Source: Bacillus sp. 1780r2a1 (GTDB lineage: Bacteria; Bacillota; Bacilli; Bacillales; Bacillaceae_H). From it: 64,000 nt of DNA. Positions 9,721 to 23,332 of this stretch are shown here, piece by piece. Each line of letters opens with the position of its first letter. Within the stretch, counting starts at the first letter, position 1. The position numbers and the translations under genes were made by a program. The stretch is taken from contig CP099863.1 in assembly GCA_024134725.1 (NCBI GenBank), forward strand, positions 3,159,258 through 3,223,257, in the 5' to 3' direction. The notes beneath the pieces are model-generated. The model ran no database searches, was not told where the DNA came from, and saw only the letters and a list, made by a program, of their open reading frames with translations.

Positions 9721-12135
9721 TTACATCATTGAATACGGGTGTAAATCAATCGTAATCGTTAGTTGTTCCTGCTGCATTTGATCTTGGTACTGGTTTACTA
9801 TATATTTTAACGCTGGTATCATATTCGGTTCCAGCTTGTATTTTATCATGCATTGATATCGATATCTATCTTTTATCTTAGCAATCGGAGAGGTAACAGG
9901 CCCTAAAATAACGGCTTGCGGAGTGAGCTTTTGCCTTAAATACTGCGATATTTTCCCAGTTACAGACACCACTTTTGCCACGTTTTCATGTGAGACAGTT
10001 ACCAACGCCAAATAAAAGAACGGCGGATAGCGATGAGCTTGTCTAAGCTTCATTTCTTCAAGATAAAAAGTATCATAGTCGTGCTGACTTGCTAATTGAA
10101 TGCTGTAATGCTCAGGAGCATAGGTTTGAATTACAACTTCACCAGGCAGGTGGTGGCGTCCTGCTCTTCCGCTTACTTGTGTAAGGAGCTGAAACGTTTT
10201 TTCAGCCGCTCGAAAGTCCGGAAGGTTTAACATTGTATCTGCTGATAAAACTCCAACAAGCGTTACGTTTGGAAAATCTAAGCCTTTAGCAATCATTTGC
10301 GTACCTAATAAAATCTGCGCTTCTCCATCTCCAAACTTTGTTAGTAGTTTTTCGTGAGCTCCTTTGCGGCTTGTTGTATCAACATCCATTCGAATGACAG
10401 ACGCTGCAGGCAACACTTTTCCCAGCTCTTCTTCCACCTTTTGCGTTCCTGATCCAAAAAAGCGAATATGGTCGCTTTCGCACTCTGGACAAGCCGTTTG
10501 AGTTGGCTCTTCATACCCACAGTAATGACATTTCATTCGGTTTTGGTAGCGGTGATATGTCAATGAAATTTCACAGTGAGGACACGAAGGAACATAACCG
10601 CAGTCACGGCACATAACAAAAGATGAGTGTCCTCTCTTATTTAAGAACAATACAATTTGTTCTCCTCTTTCAAGGCGCTCATGTATTTTTTCAAGAAGAA
10701 GCGTAGAGAACATTGACCGATTTCCGTCTCGGAGCTCTTCACGCATATCCACAATATCTACTTTTGGAAGAGCTGATTTATTCATCCGTTCACGCAGTGT
10801 TAAAAGTTTATAAACGCCTTTTTGAGCACGTGCAAATGACTCTAGCGTTGGGGTTGCACTCCCTAAAATCGCTGGACAGTTGTGAAACTCTGCACGTTTA
10901 ATTGCCACATCGCGCGCATGATACCGAGGATTTTCTTCTTGCTTATAGCTTGTTTCATGCTCTTCATCAATGATGATGATGCCCACATGTTGAAACGGAG
11001 CAAATATAGCTGATCTTGCTCCTACAACCACGGATACCTCTTTACGCTGAATTTTACGCCACTCATCGTATTTCTCACCGGCTGACAAACCACTATGCAT
11101 CACGGCCACCTTCGAACCAAATCGTTCTTTAAACCTTTTGACCATTTGAGGCGTTAGTGATATTTCGGGAACAAGCATAATCGCTTCTTTCCCCTGTTTC
11201 AATACTTGGTCAATTGACTGCAAATACACTTCCGTTTTACCGCTTCCCGTTACACCATACATGAGAAAAACATCGTGTTCATCGTTCTCAATGTCACGTA
11301 GAATTGGTTTGATAGCAGCAGATTGTTCATCTGTTAACGGAAAAGGTTTTGATGGAACAAAATCGCGATTGGCATAAGGATCTCGATAAATCTCCATATC
11401 AACCTCGTAAAGCAAACCTTTTGACACTAATCCTTTAATAGGTGCTCCCGTTACGTTAAGTGCGGTCATAATGTCCTTTTGTGCTACCGCCTCTTCTTGC
11501 ACCAACATAAATTCAAGGACTTGTTTTTGCTTTTCAGCTTGTTTAGGCAGCTCTTTCATAACCTGTTTCACACGTTCAGAAGGCTGAGCTAAGCGAAGAG
11601 CTTTCACAGTTTTTTTATTCCCTTTACTCTTGACTAGATATACAACTTCTAAGAGACCTTTTTGGATATCACGATAAAAACTATTTACAGCCTCTGATTT
11701 CTCAATATCGCTCCACATCACTTCAGACGTATGTTGAAAGTATGGCTGCACCTTTGAGTGAAGCTGTGAACTTTCTACTCCTGATTGAAGCATTATTTTT
11801 TTATCATATTTTGCTTTCATCGCAGCGGGTAACATTACTTGAAAAGCCGATATTTTAAAGCAAAGTGTTTTTTCAGTGAGCCAATGGCCTAACTCTAATA
11901 GTTCAGGCGTTAACACTGGTGTTAAATCAAGCAGCTCAGCGATTGGCTTCGTTCGCTTTACATCTGTTTCTACTTTAACGTCTACAACAAATCCCTGCAC
12001 CTTGCGTGGGCCAAACGGAACGATTACTCGCATTCCTGGGACAAGAACCTCTCTCCACTGTTGAGGAATTGAGTAATCGAATACTCTGTCCGTTTGCTTT
12101 GCCGCTACATCAACAATTACGCTAGCAAAGTTCAT
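9721..12135 (-). CDS. priA: Primosomal protein N' (PriA), replication-restart helicase
   Basis: PriA binds stalled replication forks and loads the primosome. The 804-residue protein carries an N-terminal DNA-binding region (about 1-105), a superfamily 2 helicase core with Walker A GVTGSGKT (294-301) and DEEH (390-393), and a zinc-binding insert with eight cysteines in CxxC-type pairs (about 505-550, visible as CRDCG, CPHC, CHYC and CPEC). The C-terminal helicase motif QVSGRAGRH is present. The length is normal. It overlaps the coaBC stop by 4 bp (ATGA) and is followed by def after 69 bp. Confidence 0.97.
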   Translation of the reverse strand: MNFASVIVDVAAKQTDRVFDYSIPQQWREVLVPGMRVIVPFGPRKVQGFVVDVKVETDVKRTKPIAELLDLTPVLTPELLELGHWLTEKTLCFKISAFQVMLPAAMKAKYDKKIMLQSGVESSQLHSKVQPYFQHTSEVMWSDIEKSEAVNSFYRDIQKGLLEVVYLVKSKGNKKTVKALRLAQPSERVKQVMKELPKQAEKQKQVLEFMLVQEEAVAQKDIMTALNVTGAPIKGLVSKGLLYEVDMEIYRDPYANRDFVPSKPFPLTDEQSAAIKPILRDIENDEHDVFLMYGVTGSGKTEVYLQSIDQVLKQGKEAIMLVPEISLTPQMVKRFKERFGSKVAVMHSGLSAGEKYDEWRKIQRKEVSVVVGARSAIFAPFQHVGIIIIDEEHETSYKQEENPRYHARDVAIKRAEFHNCPAILGSATPTLESFARAQKGVYKLLTLRERMNKSALPKVDIVDMREELRDGNRSMFSTLLLEKIHERLERGEQIVLFLNKRGHSSFVMCRDCGYVPSCPHCEISLTYHRYQNRMKCHYCGYEEPTQTACPECESDHIRFFGSGTQKVEEELGKVLPAASVIRMDVDTTSRKGAHEKLLTKFGDGEAQILLGTQMIAKGLDFPNVTLVGVLSADTMLNLPDFRAAEKTFQLLTQVSGRAGRHHLPGEVVIQTYAPEHYSIQLASQHDYDTFYLEEMKLRQAHRYPPFFYLALVTVSHENVAKVVSVTGKISQYLRQKLTPQAVILGPVTSPIAKIKDRYRYQCMIKYKLEPNMIPALKYIVNQYQDQMQQEQLTITIDLHPYSMM

Positions 12136-13349
12136 TGTCGAACACTCGCTAGCAACTGCTTCACTTCTTCTAATAAAGCTTTGGCAACGGATGATTTAGA
12201 CATGAGCGGAAGCTGCTTTTGCTCACCGTTTCGCTTATAAAATGTCACAATGTTCGTATCTGTTCCAAAGCCTGCGCCTTCACTTGTTACGTTATTAGCG
12301 ACAATCATATCTAGATTTTTGCTCTCGAGCTTCTTTTGAGCATATAGGTCTACTTGTTCTGTTTCTGCTGCAAATCCAACAAGCACCTGATTATAATCTT
12401 TGTAATCTCCGAGCGTTTTCAAAATATCAGTAGTTCGCTCCAATTCTAGCACTGCCTCTCCAGGCTGCTTCTTCATCTTTTGTTGATGAACATTCTTTGG
12501 ACGATAGTCAGCAACCGCCGCGGATTTAATGACAACATCCATATTTGTATAATGCTTCATCACCGCTTCAAACATCTGCTGTGCGCTCTCAACTTGCACT
12601 GTTTTAACATTAGCAGGAGGCGTAAGCTGCGTTGGACCAGATACTAACGTTACATTGGCTCCTTGCTTCGCTGCTTCTTCTGCTATAGCATAGCCCATTT
12701 TACCAGTAGAACGATTAGTAAAGAAACGCACAGGATCCACTCGCTCAACCGTTGGGCCTGCGGTAACCAAAACATTCGTACCTTTTAGCGCTTGAGGTGC
12801 CTTTTGGTCATGAAAGTAAGACTGTAGAAGGCTAACAATTGTTTCAGGTTCTTCTAACCTACCTTTTCCAACATAACCACATGCTAAATAACCCTCTCCA
12901 GGCTCAACAAACTGATAGCCAAATGAAGCTAATGTTTGCATGTTCTTTTTCACAGCTGGGTGATCATACATATGAACATTCATTGCTGGAGCAATCCAAA
13001 CTGGAGCTGTGGCAGCAAGAAGAGTAGTTGAAATCATATCATCGGCAATTCCATTTGCTAATTTCCCTATCATATTAGCAGTGGCAGGTGCGACGAGAAT
13101 TAAATCTGGCCAATCTGCTAAATCAATATGTGCAATAACAGCCGGATCTTTTTCATCAAATGTATCTGTGTATACAGGATTTCTTGAAAGTGCTTGAAAT
13201 GTTAGCGGCGTAACAAACTCACGAGCAGAATCTGTCATGATGACTTTTACTTCAGCTCCTGCTTGCACTAACTTACTAGTTAGTGCTGATGCTTTATAAA
13301 CAGCAATTCCACCACTAACACATAATAAAATTCGTTTTCCTTTCAACAT
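12132..13349 (-). CDS. coaBC: Bifunctional phosphopantothenoylcysteine decarboxylase/phosphopantothenate-cysteine ligase CoaBC
   Basis: CoaBC performs two consecutive steps of coenzyme A synthesis: joining cysteine to 4'-phosphopantothenate, then decarboxylating the product. The N-terminal flavoprotein CoaC domain begins with GKRILLCVSGGIAVYK and has the PAMN substrate motif and the ACGY active-site loop. The C-terminal CoaB ligase domain begins near residue 187 with VTAGPT and contains FFTNRSTGKMG. I place the start at ATG 13349, giving MLKGKRILL as in B. subtilis and 405 residues. An upstream in-frame ATG at 13367 would add six residues with a poor ribosome binding site. Known in B. subtilis as YloI; it heads the coaBC-priA-def chain. 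Confidence 0.95.
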   Translation of the reverse strand: MLKGKRILLCVSGGIAVYKASALTSKLVQAGAEVKVIMTDSAREFVTPLTFQALSRNPVYTDTFDEKDPAVIAHIDLADWPDLILVAPATANMIGKLANGIADDMISTTLLAATAPVWIAPAMNVHMYDHPAVKKNMQTLASFGYQFVEPGEGYLACGYVGKGRLEEPETIVSLLQSYFHDQKAPQALKGTNVLVTAGPTVERVDPVRFFTNRSTGKMGYAIAEEAAKQGANVTLVSGPTQLTPPANVKTVQVESAQQMFEAVMKHYTNMDVVIKSAAVADYRPKNVHQQKMKKQPGEAVLELERTTDILKTLGDYKDYNQVLVGFAAETEQVDLYAQKKLESKNLDMIVANNVTSEGAGFGTDTNIVTFYKRNGEQKQLPLMSKSSVAKALLEEVKQLLASVRQ

Positions 13350-13402
13350 CTTTACCCATACTCCCATCTTTTTATCTACTGAACAACCTTTACAATGTCC
13401 AT

Positions 13403-13411
13403 ATTATAACA
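13403..13411 (-). promoter_or_regulatory. Candidate extended -10 promoter for coaBC
   Basis: On the minus strand the sequence TGTTATAAT (TGn plus a perfect TATAAT) lies about 54 bp upstream of the coaBC start. I see no good -35 hexamer at 16-18 bp, which is common for extended -10 promoters. It lies just downstream of the rpoZ terminator, where a new promoter is expected. Confidence 0.45.
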
Positions 13412-13456
13412 TGTTCAAGAATAGAAGTTGATTTTGATAAACCCTCTTTCTAACAG

Positions 13457-13494
13457 AAAAAAATAACAACCTACTGCGAATAGGTTGTTATTTT
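13457..13494 (-). terminator. Rho-independent terminator after rpoZ
   Basis: A 12-bp stem (13462-13473 with 13481-13492; core AACAACCTA) is followed on the minus strand by a run of Ts. It separates the yloC-remA-gmk-rpoZ unit from coaBC. Confidence 0.85.
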
Positions 13495-13499
13495 AACAA

Positions 13500-13721
13500 T
13501 TATCTTTCTTCATTCTCGTCTTTTGAAGGTACGTGCGTATACGTAAGCTGTTCTGAATTAATTTCTTCTAATGCACAACCTACTAATTTATGAGATACAG
13601 GTCTTTCGATTGGTGTATCATTATGCATTTGAAGTTGACGTGCGCGCTTTGCAGCTACTGTTACTAGTGTATATTTAGAATCTAAACGTTGCATTAATGA
13701 GTCAATTGACGGATAAAGCAT
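13500..13721 (-). CDS. rpoZ: DNA-directed RNA polymerase omega subunit
   Basis: Omega helps fold and assemble the beta' subunit of RNA polymerase. The 73-residue protein begins [30 protein letters not shown], the conserved omega fold in which the AAKRARQL segment contacts beta'. The length is typical of short Firmicute omega subunits. The ATG is directly adjacent to the gmk stop codon; gmk-rpoZ linkage is nearly universal in bacteria. It is followed at once by a strong terminator. Confidence 0.96.
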   Translation of the reverse strand: MLYPSIDSLMQRLDSKYTLVTVAAKRARQLQMHNDTPIERPVSHKLVGCALEEINSEQLTYTHVPSKDENEER

Positions 13722-14610
<889 letters not shown>

Positions 14611-14666
14611 ACAAAGCCCCCTACTGTATCCATATTGTGTCCGTCTATTCCGAAGGCTACTAGTAA

Positions 14667-15542
14667 CTATTCAATATTTTGAACTTGTTCTTTCAAACGC
14701 TCTAGCTGCGTTTTCATATCGATGACACATTGAGCAATCTTACCACTGTTTGCTTTCGCTCCAATTGTATTCATTTCTCGATTTAACTCTTGTACAAGAA
14801 AGTCAAGCTTCCTTCCGATAACATCAGTTGTATCGATGGTTTGAAAGAACTGAGTAAGATGACTGTTAATACGCGTTAATTCTTCGTTAACATCCGCTTT
14901 TTCAGCAAAAATAGCCACTTCTGCTAGCACTCGCTGTTCATCGATTGTACCTTCAAGATAGTCAGTTAACCTTTTTCTCAAGCGATCTTCATATTGCTCA
15001 CTAACAGTTGGTGCAAGCAATTCTACTTCTTCCCGAAGCTGCTGGATGTTTGTAAGGTGCTGAACTAAATCTTGATATAATTCTTGCCCCTCTTTTTCAC
15101 GCATCGTTAGCAGCTGACACACTGCTTGTTCAACCGCTGTAAATACCAGCTGGTGAATTGATGTTTGGTCTACTTCTTCTTCAGAAGTCGTCATTACGTC
15201 AGGCATGTGTAGAATATCTTGAATTTCGACAGACTTGGAAAGCTCATGACGCTCGCTAATTTCTTGGAAAGCTTTCATATACTCACTTAACAGCTCCCAA
15301 TCCGTTTGCAACGTCTTTTTAGCCAAACCTTCACCTGAAATTGTAACAAATACTTCTACTCTACCACGTTTTATGTATGTTTGAATGATTTTTTTTATTT
15401 TATCTTCAATTTCCATTAATTGCCTTGGCATTCGCACAGTAATTTCACAAAAGCGATGATTTACCGATTTCATTTCTACCGTTACCGCTTGAGCGTCATT
15501 ATCTGCTCGTCCTCGGCCAAAACCTGTCATACTTCTTATCAT
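14667..15542 (-). CDS. yloC: YicC-family endoribonuclease-type protein
   Basis: A 291-residue protein beginning [11 protein letters not shown], the invariant start of the YicC/YloC family, and ending with the family C-terminal [14 protein letters not shown] segment. E. coli YicC has been described as an RNase involved in small-RNA turnover; the Bacillus function is less clear. I chose ATG 15542 because it gives the family-standard MTGFGRG start and length. An upstream start at 15566 would add eight hydrophobic residues without support. It heads the yloC-remA-gmk-rpoZ unit. Confidence 0.92.
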   Translation of the reverse strand: MIRSMTGFGRGRADNDAQAVTVEMKSVNHRFCEITVRMPRQLMEIEDKIKKIIQTYIKRGRVEVFVTISGEGLAKKTLQTDWELLSEYMKAFQEISERHELSKSVEIQDILHMPDVMTTSEEEVDQTSIHQLVFTAVEQAVCQLLTMREKEGQELYQDLVQHLTNIQQLREEVELLAPTVSEQYEDRLRKRLTDYLEGTIDEQRVLAEVAIFAEKADVNEELTRINSHLTQFFQTIDTTDVIGRKLDFLVQELNREMNTIGAKANSGKIAQCVIDMKTQLERLKEQVQNIE

Positions 15543-15595
15543 TATCATCACATCCACTATGTACATCTTACAAAAAAAAAGGAATAAAAGAAAGT

Positions 15596-15616
15596 GTTAC
15601 TCAAAAAAAGAGTAAC
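15596..15616. repeat. Small hairpin between yloC and the calcium ATPase gene
   Basis: GTTACTC and GAGTAAC form a perfect 7-bp stem around a seven-A loop. On the minus strand it lies after the stronger yloB terminator. It may act as a weak second terminator or be part of the yloC 5' leader. Confidence 0.4.
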
Positions 15617-15635
15617 AGCAATGTACTTCACTCTT

Positions 15636-15673
15636 TAAAAACTGGTGAAAGCAAACCGTATGCTTCCACCAGT
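15636..15673 (-). terminator. Rho-independent terminator after the calcium ATPase gene
   Basis: A near-perfect stem of about 12 bp with one bulge (arms 15641-15653 and 15661-15673; outer pairs ACTGGTG/CACCAGT) is followed on the minus strand by TTTTTAAAG. Confidence 0.8.
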
Positions 15674-15694
15674 GCTTTATTACTATATCATTAA

Positions 15695-18373
15695 TTATGC
15701 TTTTTTTCTTGTTAAAAGTGAACCCGCTAGCAAAAATGTTGGAACACTCGCTAAACCTAAAATAATTAACCATTCCCTTGGCGCAATAGCCATGGTATGG
15801 AAGATTGGCTGTAAAGGTGGGTAATAAATAACAACTAGCATTAGCAAAATTGATGAAATAACCGCACCAACTAAGTAAAGGTTCTCAAAAGGGTTCCGAT
15901 CGAAAATGGATTTTTCACTTCGACAGTCAAATACGTGAATCAGTTGAGCCATAACAAGCGTGGCAAATGCTATCGTTTGAGCGTACTGTAAGTTATCAGG
16001 GTTATTATCATAGACAATAATAAACGCTGCAAGGGTCGCAATTCCAATTAAAAACCCTCTGCTCACTACCTTCCAACCTAATCCCCGTGCAAACACTCCT
16101 TCTTTTGGATGCCTTGGTCTGCGCTTCATTACATCATCTTCAGGTTGATCTAACCCCAATGCCATCGCAGGAAGGCCATCCGTCACTAAGTTGACCCATA
16201 GGATTTGGATAGGTACTAACGGCAGTGGCAAAGCTAGAATCATAGCAAACAGCATGACAAGTATTTCTCCTACATTAGAAGCTAGTAAGTATCGGATAAA
16301 CTTTCGAATATTTTCATAAATGTTTCGGCCTTCTTTAATTGCTGATTTAATCGTTGCAAAGTTATCATCTAAAAGCACCAGTGCTGAAGCTTCTTTTGCA
16401 ACGTCCGTTCCTGTAATCCCCATCGCTATACCAATATCTGCAGCTTTAATTGCAGGCGCATCGTTTACACCGTCACCCGTCATAGCTACCACGTGATCTT
16501 TTGCTTGTAGCGCCTTAACAATCTTTAGTTTATGCTCCGGCGATACCCGTGCATAAACATATACGTCATCTACCACATCTTCAAGTTCAGATTGAGACAT
16601 CGAATTTAGCGTATAGCCCTCCAGCACTCGTCCTCCCTTTGGTAAGATCCCTAGCTGTTTGGCAATTGCTTCAGCGGTTATCACATGATCTCCTGTAATC
16701 ATAACCGTTTTAATTCCAGCATCTCGGCATTCTTTTACAGCCTGCTTTACTTCAGGGCGTGGAGGATCAATCATCCCTTGAAGTCCTAAGAATACAAGCT
16801 CTTTTTCAGCTTCCTGTTCAGTAGTAATCGTTTCGTACGATTCAAGTGGACGATAAGCAACGGCAATTGTTCGAAGAGCTTTACTTGCTAGAGAATGGAT
16901 AGCATTTTGCACCTCGTCACGACCGCTAACTGATAGGGACTGATGACGGTTTTCCCATACAATCGACTTACTGTTTGTTAGCAGTACATCCGGTGCACCT
17001 TTCGTTACCACATACCGCTTGTTATCTTTACCTTCAATCACAACACTCATCATTTTACGAGTAGAGTCAAAAGGGAACTCTTCAATTACTTTAAAGTCTC
17101 CTTTTACATTTTGACGGGTAAAGTTTGCTTTCATTGCGGCTACGACTAAAGCGGCTTCTGTAGGATCACCATCAACTACATAATCTTTGTCTTTTTTCGT
17201 AACCGTTGTTTGGTTACATAATAAACCGAATAGCAACAGCTGCTGCAATGGTTTTTCTCGACTAACGTTCACATCTTTCCCCTCAACAGAAAAAGTTCCA
17301 CTTGGGTCATAGCCTGTTCCAGACAAGTTCCACGTTTTCCCACCTGACCATAAGTGAGTAACCGTCATTTTATTTTGAGTAAGTGTTCCTGTTTTATCTG
17401 AGCAAATAACAGATGCACAGCCCAGTGTTTCAACAGCTGGAAGCTTCCGAACAATAGATTTTTGTTTGATCATCCGCTGAACACCTAATGATAAAGCAAC
17501 GGTTACGATAGCCGGCAATCCTTCTGGAATTGCGGCAACCGCTAGTGATACGCCCGCTAAAAACATCGTGTATAAATCATGCCCTTGTAAGACACCAATT
17601 CCAACTACAAGAATCGTTAATAAAAGCGCAACAATAATGAGAATTTTCCCAAGCTGTTCAAGCTTCCTCTGCAGGGGTGTGATAACGGCTTCTGCATTTT
17701 GCAACAAGTCAGCAATTTGCCCCATCGCCGTCTTCATGCCTGTCCCTACTACAACTCCAACACCGCTCCCACGCGTTACAAGAGTTCCCATAAACGCCAT
17801 GTTCTCTTGATCTCCAAGTGGAATTTCATTTCCTTCTAATACCCGTGTATACTTTGGAACAGGGACAGATTCACCTGTAAGCGCTGATTCTTCAATTTCT
17901 AAACTTTTGGCATCAATAAGACGAATATCAGCACCAATCCGATCACCGCTTCCGAACTTTACAATGTCTCCCACTACAAGTTCTCTTGAAAGGGTCTTTG
18001 ACCATTTACCGTCTCGTAAAGCAAGTACCTGCGGCGCCGACAATTCCTTCAATGCATTCAGTGACTTTTCAGCACGACGTTCTTGGAAAAAACCAAGGAA
18101 CCCATTAATCACGACAATTGCAATAATGGCAATTGCATCAATATACTCTCCTAATAAACCTGATATTAGCGTGGCTGCTAATAAAACCAAAACCATAAAA
18201 TCCTTAAACTGTTCCAAGAATACGAGCAGTGCAGACTGCTTTTCACCTTCAGCAAGCTCATTAAAACCTTCTTGCTTCTGCCTCAATGCGATTTCTTTTG
18301 CGGTTAACCCATTTTCTTTATTTGTTTTTGTCACTTCTAATGTCGCTCGCTCACTCAGCTCATACCATTTCAT
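15695..18373 (-). CDS. yloB: P-type calcium-transporting ATPase
   Basis: An 892-residue P2A-type cation pump, probably exporting Ca2+ from the cytoplasm. The phosphorylation motif [10 protein letters not shown] lies near residue 330, TGES in the actuator domain, TGDH and [10 protein letters not shown] in the ATP-binding/phosphorylation domain. PEGLPA in the fourth membrane helix and [13 protein letters not shown] in the sixth carry the Ca2+ ligands typical of SERCA-like pumps. About ten membrane helices are visible. Length and order match B. subtilis YloB, which is expressed in sporulation and binds Ca2+. The start ATG 18371-18373 diverges from rqcH across a 142-bp gap. Confidence 0.94.
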   Translation of the reverse strand: MKWYELSERATLEVTKTNKENGLTAKEIALRQKQEGFNELAEGEKQSALLVFLEQFKDFMVLVLLAATLISGLLGEYIDAIAIIAIVVINGFLGFFQERRAEKSLNALKELSAPQVLALRDGKWSKTLSRELVVGDIVKFGSGDRIGADIRLIDAKSLEIEESALTGESVPVPKYTRVLEGNEIPLGDQENMAFMGTLVTRGSGVGVVVGTGMKTAMGQIADLLQNAEAVITPLQRKLEQLGKILIIVALLLTILVVGIGVLQGHDLYTMFLAGVSLAVAAIPEGLPAIVTVALSLGVQRMIKQKSIVRKLPAVETLGCASVICSDKTGTLTQNKMTVTHLWSGGKTWNLSGTGYDPSGTFSVEGKDVNVSREKPLQQLLLFGLLCNQTTVTKKDKDYVVDGDPTEAALVVAAMKANFTRQNVKGDFKVIEEFPFDSTRKMMSVVIEGKDNKRYVVTKGAPDVLLTNSKSIVWENRHQSLSVSGRDEVQNAIHSLASKALRTIAVAYRPLESYETITTEQEAEKELVFLGLQGMIDPPRPEVKQAVKECRDAGIKTVMITGDHVITAEAIAKQLGILPKGGRVLEGYTLNSMSQSELEDVVDDVYVYARVSPEHKLKIVKALQAKDHVVAMTGDGVNDAPAIKAADIGIAMGITGTDVAKEASALVLLDDNFATIKSAIKEGRNIYENIRKFIRYLLASNVGEILVMLFAMILALPLPLVPIQILWVNLVTDGLPAMALGLDQPEDDVMKRRPRHPKEGVFARGLGWKVVSRGFLIGIATLAAFIIVYDNNPDNLQYAQTIAFATLVMAQLIHVFDCRSEKSIFDRNPFENLYLVGAVISSILLMLVVIYYPPLQPIFHTMAIAPREWLIILGLASVPTFLLAGSLLTRKKA

Positions 18374-18443
18374 CGCATTCCTTCACACCCTTTTGTTTGT
18401 AAATAAGTCACATAGATTGTTACAATCTTATATCGTATGCTTA

Positions 18444-18472
18444 TTCAGACTCGTCCTAAAAAATGCTATACT
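18444..18472 (+). promoter_or_regulatory. Candidate sigma-A promoter for rqcH
   Basis: TTCAGA (18444-18449) and TATACT (18467-18472) are separated by exactly 17 bp, 43 bp upstream of the rqcH start codon. The -10 matches 5 of 6 and the -35 matches 4 of 6 consensus bases. Confidence 0.55.
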
Positions 18473-18515
18473 TTTACGAAGGACTATTTTTGAAACATTA
18501 AAGGATGTGAACAAC

Positions 18516-20225
18516 ATGTCATTTGACGGAATCTTTACATACGGAATCTTACAAGAACTAGATAACGCATTAACATCCGGTCGAATTGCAAAAGTCTATC
18601 AACCATTTCCAAATGAACTAATTTTACAAGTTCGCGCTAAAGGGGAAAATCGAAAGTTATTTATTTCAACTCACCCCAATTATGCACGCGTTCACTTTAC
18701 AAAAGAAACATACGAAAATCCAGCTGAACCGCCAATGTTTTGCATGCTTCTTCGTAAACATTTAGAAGGAAATATTATTGAGCGAATTTATCAGTTAGGG
18801 CTTGATCGTATTCTTATCATTGAAACAAAAGGGCGCAACGAAATTGGCGATGTAACATCTAAGCAACTTATTATTGAAATTATGGGACGTCACAGTAACG
18901 TCATGCTTGTGGATAAAGAAACAAATGTCATTATCGATAGCATTAAGCACATCCCAATGGCCATGAATCGTCATCGCACACTACTGCCTGGTGCAACTTA
19001 TGTACTTCCACCAAATCAGGAAAAGCTTGATCCATTTGAAGCAGATGAAGAGATGATTTTAAGAAGCTTAGACTTCAACAGCGGAAAGATTGGCAATCAA
19101 CTTGTTCAAGCTTTTGCTGGGCTTTCACCTCTGCTTGCAAATGAAATCGTTTATCGCGCTGGTCTAGCTAACCAAACTACGTTACCCAAAGCGTTTATTA
19201 ATACAATGAATGCTATTAAAGAGGGCGACATGCAGCCAACTCTCACTTCGGTACAAGGAAAAGATTACTTCCACCTTTTATCTCTTAGTCACTTACAAGG
19301 TGAAGAAAAGACGTTCCAAACTATTAGTGAACTTTTAGACCGCTTCTATTATGGAAAAGCAGAGCGCGATCGTGTTAAGCAACAAGCTCATGATTTACTT
19401 CAGTTCATGACAACTGAAAAAAAGAAAAATGAAAAGAAAATTAATAAGTTGCAGAGGACGCTACAGCAAGCTGAAAAAGCTGGTGAATACCAACTTGCAG
19501 GAGAGCTGCTAACGTCCCATTTACACCTTGTTAAAAAAGGGGATAAGACCGTTGACGTTATAAACTACTATGACGAAAACAGTGGGACACTAACAATCGA
19601 GCTTGATCCTCAAAAAACGCCTGCTCAAAATGCACAGAGCTACTTTACTAAATATCAAAAAGCAAAAAATTCAGTAGCGATTGTTCATGAGCAAATTGAA
19701 AAAGCTCAACAAGAAATTGTCTACTTTGAATCTTTACTACAGCAAATGGAGACGGCTTCTCACAAAGATATCGCTGAAATTCGAGAGGAGCTTGTGGAAG
19801 AAGGCTACCTACGCAATCGCCAACAAAAGAAAAGTAAAAAGCAAAAGAATTCAACTCCAACGCTTGAGCAATATAAAGCCAGTGACGGTACCATCATTTT
19901 AGTCGGCAAGAACAACAAACAAAACGAATATTTAACAAATAAGCTTGCAGCGAGAGATCATATTTGGTTCCATACAAAAGATATACCTGGATCTCACGTC
20001 GTTATTCGTAACGCTGAGCCAACAGAAGAAACCATTCTTGAAGCCGCTCATCTTGCTGCTTACTTTAGCAAGGCGAAAAATTCTAGCTCCGTACCAGTTG
20101 ACTTTACAAAGATTCGCCATGTCAAAAAGCCAAGTGGTGCTAAACCTGGATTTGTTACTTACGATAATCAGCAAACAGTTTACGTAACGCCTAGTGAAGA
20201 ACTTGTATTAAAATTAAGAGATTAA
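18516..20225 (+). CDS. rqcH: Ribosome-associated quality control factor RqcH (NFACT family)
   Basis: RqcH binds stalled 50S subunits carrying peptidyl-tRNA and adds C-terminal alanine tails that mark the peptide for degradation; older annotation calls it a fibronectin-binding protein (FbpA/YloA). The 569-residue protein begins [15 protein letters not shown] (NFACT-N), has a helix-hairpin-helix region, a long charged coiled coil (about 280-430) and the C-terminal NFACT-R domain with [17 protein letters not shown]. The start ATG 18516 has AAAGGATG upstream. An in-frame extension of over 200 codons back to 17907 runs antisense through yloB and is rejected. It is the only sizeable plus-strand gene here. 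Confidence 0.96.
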   Translation: MSFDGIFTYGILQELDNALTSGRIAKVYQPFPNELILQVRAKGENRKLFISTHPNYARVHFTKETYENPAEPPMFCMLLRKHLEGNIIERIYQLGLDRILIIETKGRNEIGDVTSKQLIIEIMGRHSNVMLVDKETNVIIDSIKHIPMAMNRHRTLLPGATYVLPPNQEKLDPFEADEEMILRSLDFNSGKIGNQLVQAFAGLSPLLANEIVYRAGLANQTTLPKAFINTMNAIKEGDMQPTLTSVQGKDYFHLLSLSHLQGEEKTFQTISELLDRFYYGKAERDRVKQQAHDLLQFMTTEKKKNEKKINKLQRTLQQAEKAGEYQLAGELLTSHLHLVKKGDKTVDVINYYDENSGTLTIELDPQKTPAQNAQSYFTKYQKAKNSVAIVHEQIEKAQQEIVYFESLLQQMETASHKDIAEIREELVEEGYLRNRQQKKSKKQKNSTPTLEQYKASDGTIILVGKNNKQNEYLTNKLAARDHIWFHTKDIPGSHVVIRNAEPTEETILEAAHLAAYFSKAKNSSSVPVDFTKIRHVKKPSGAKPGFVTYDNQQTVYVTPSEELVLKLRD

Positions 20226-20234
20226 TGCCAGCAT

Positions 20235-20272
20235 AAAAAGCGTGTCCTTTACCTTGGACACGCTTTTTTATT
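20235..20272. terminator. Bidirectional terminator between rqcH and pyrE
   Basis: A stem of at least 12 bp (AAAAGCGTGTCC at 20236-20247 pairing with GGACACGCTTTT at 20255-20266) is flanked by A and T runs, so it can end both rqcH and the pyr operon. Confidence 0.9.
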
Positions 20273-20276
20273 TAGC

Positions 20277-20926
20277 TTAAACTGTTTCTTCAGCTGTCAT
20301 CCAAGCTGGATCCGAAGGATTCTCTCTCCACTTAAAGAGCTTTTTCATTGCACCTTCTTGAATATACCCTGCTTCACTTGCCGCTTCTACAAGCGTTGAA
20401 TAATCCGTTAAAGAGTAAACTTGCAAACCTTCTTCTTTAAATAATTGGCGCGCTTTTTCCAGTTCGTATGTAAAGATAGATACGACACCGAGTACGTTAC
20501 AACCTTGTTCTTTTAACGCATTCACTGCTGTTAAAACACTGCCTCCAGTTGAAATTAAATCTTCAATTACAACAACCTTTTGACCTGCTTTTACTTTTCC
20601 TTCAATTTGATTGCCGCGACCATGCCCCTTCGCTTTACTGCGCACATAGCACATTGGTAACTCCAGCGCTTCGCTCACCCACGCTGCGTGTGGAATTCCA
20701 GCCGTTGCTGTTCCTGCAATTACTTCTGCATTTGCAAAATATGTTTTAATCAAACTTTGTAAACCTTTAGCAATTTCTTTTCGAACGCCTGGATAAGATA
20801 GCGTTAGACGATTATCACAATAGATGGGAGATTTAATTCCAGAAGCCCAAGTAAATGGGTGATCTGGCCGAAGGCTAACTGCCTCGATATCAATTAGTTG
20901 TTTTGCGATTTCTTTTCGTAAGTTTG

Positions 20927-20930
<4 letters not shown>
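20277..20930 (-). CDS. pyrE: Orotate phosphoribosyltransferase
   Basis: PyrE joins orotate to PRPP, giving orotidine 5'-phosphate. The 217-residue protein has the PRPP-binding motif [13 protein letters not shown] (about 116-128) and the [13 protein letters not shown] substrate segment near residue 30. I start it at ATG 20930, which overlaps the pyrF stop as ATGA and gives [12 protein letters not shown], close to the B. subtilis start. GGGGAG lies about 13 bp upstream. An alternative ATG at 20954 would add eight residues. It is the last gene of the pyr operon, followed by the terminator shared with rqcH. Confidence 0.96.

Positions 20931-23328
<2,398 letters not shown>

Positions 23329-23332
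<4 letters not shown>

Noticed and set aside
18432-18439. CATACGAT on the minus strand upstream of yloB as a sigma-E -10 element
   Set aside because: The -10 resembles CATACAnT, but no -35 partner is found at 13-15 bp, so the evidence is too thin to annotate.
17907-18515. In-frame extension of rqcH over 200 codons upstream, antisense to the calcium ATPase gene
   Set aside because: The added sequence has no family match, no ribosome binding site, and lies opposite conserved codons of yloB. The true start at 18516 has a ribosome binding site, a promoter and the conserved MSFDG start.
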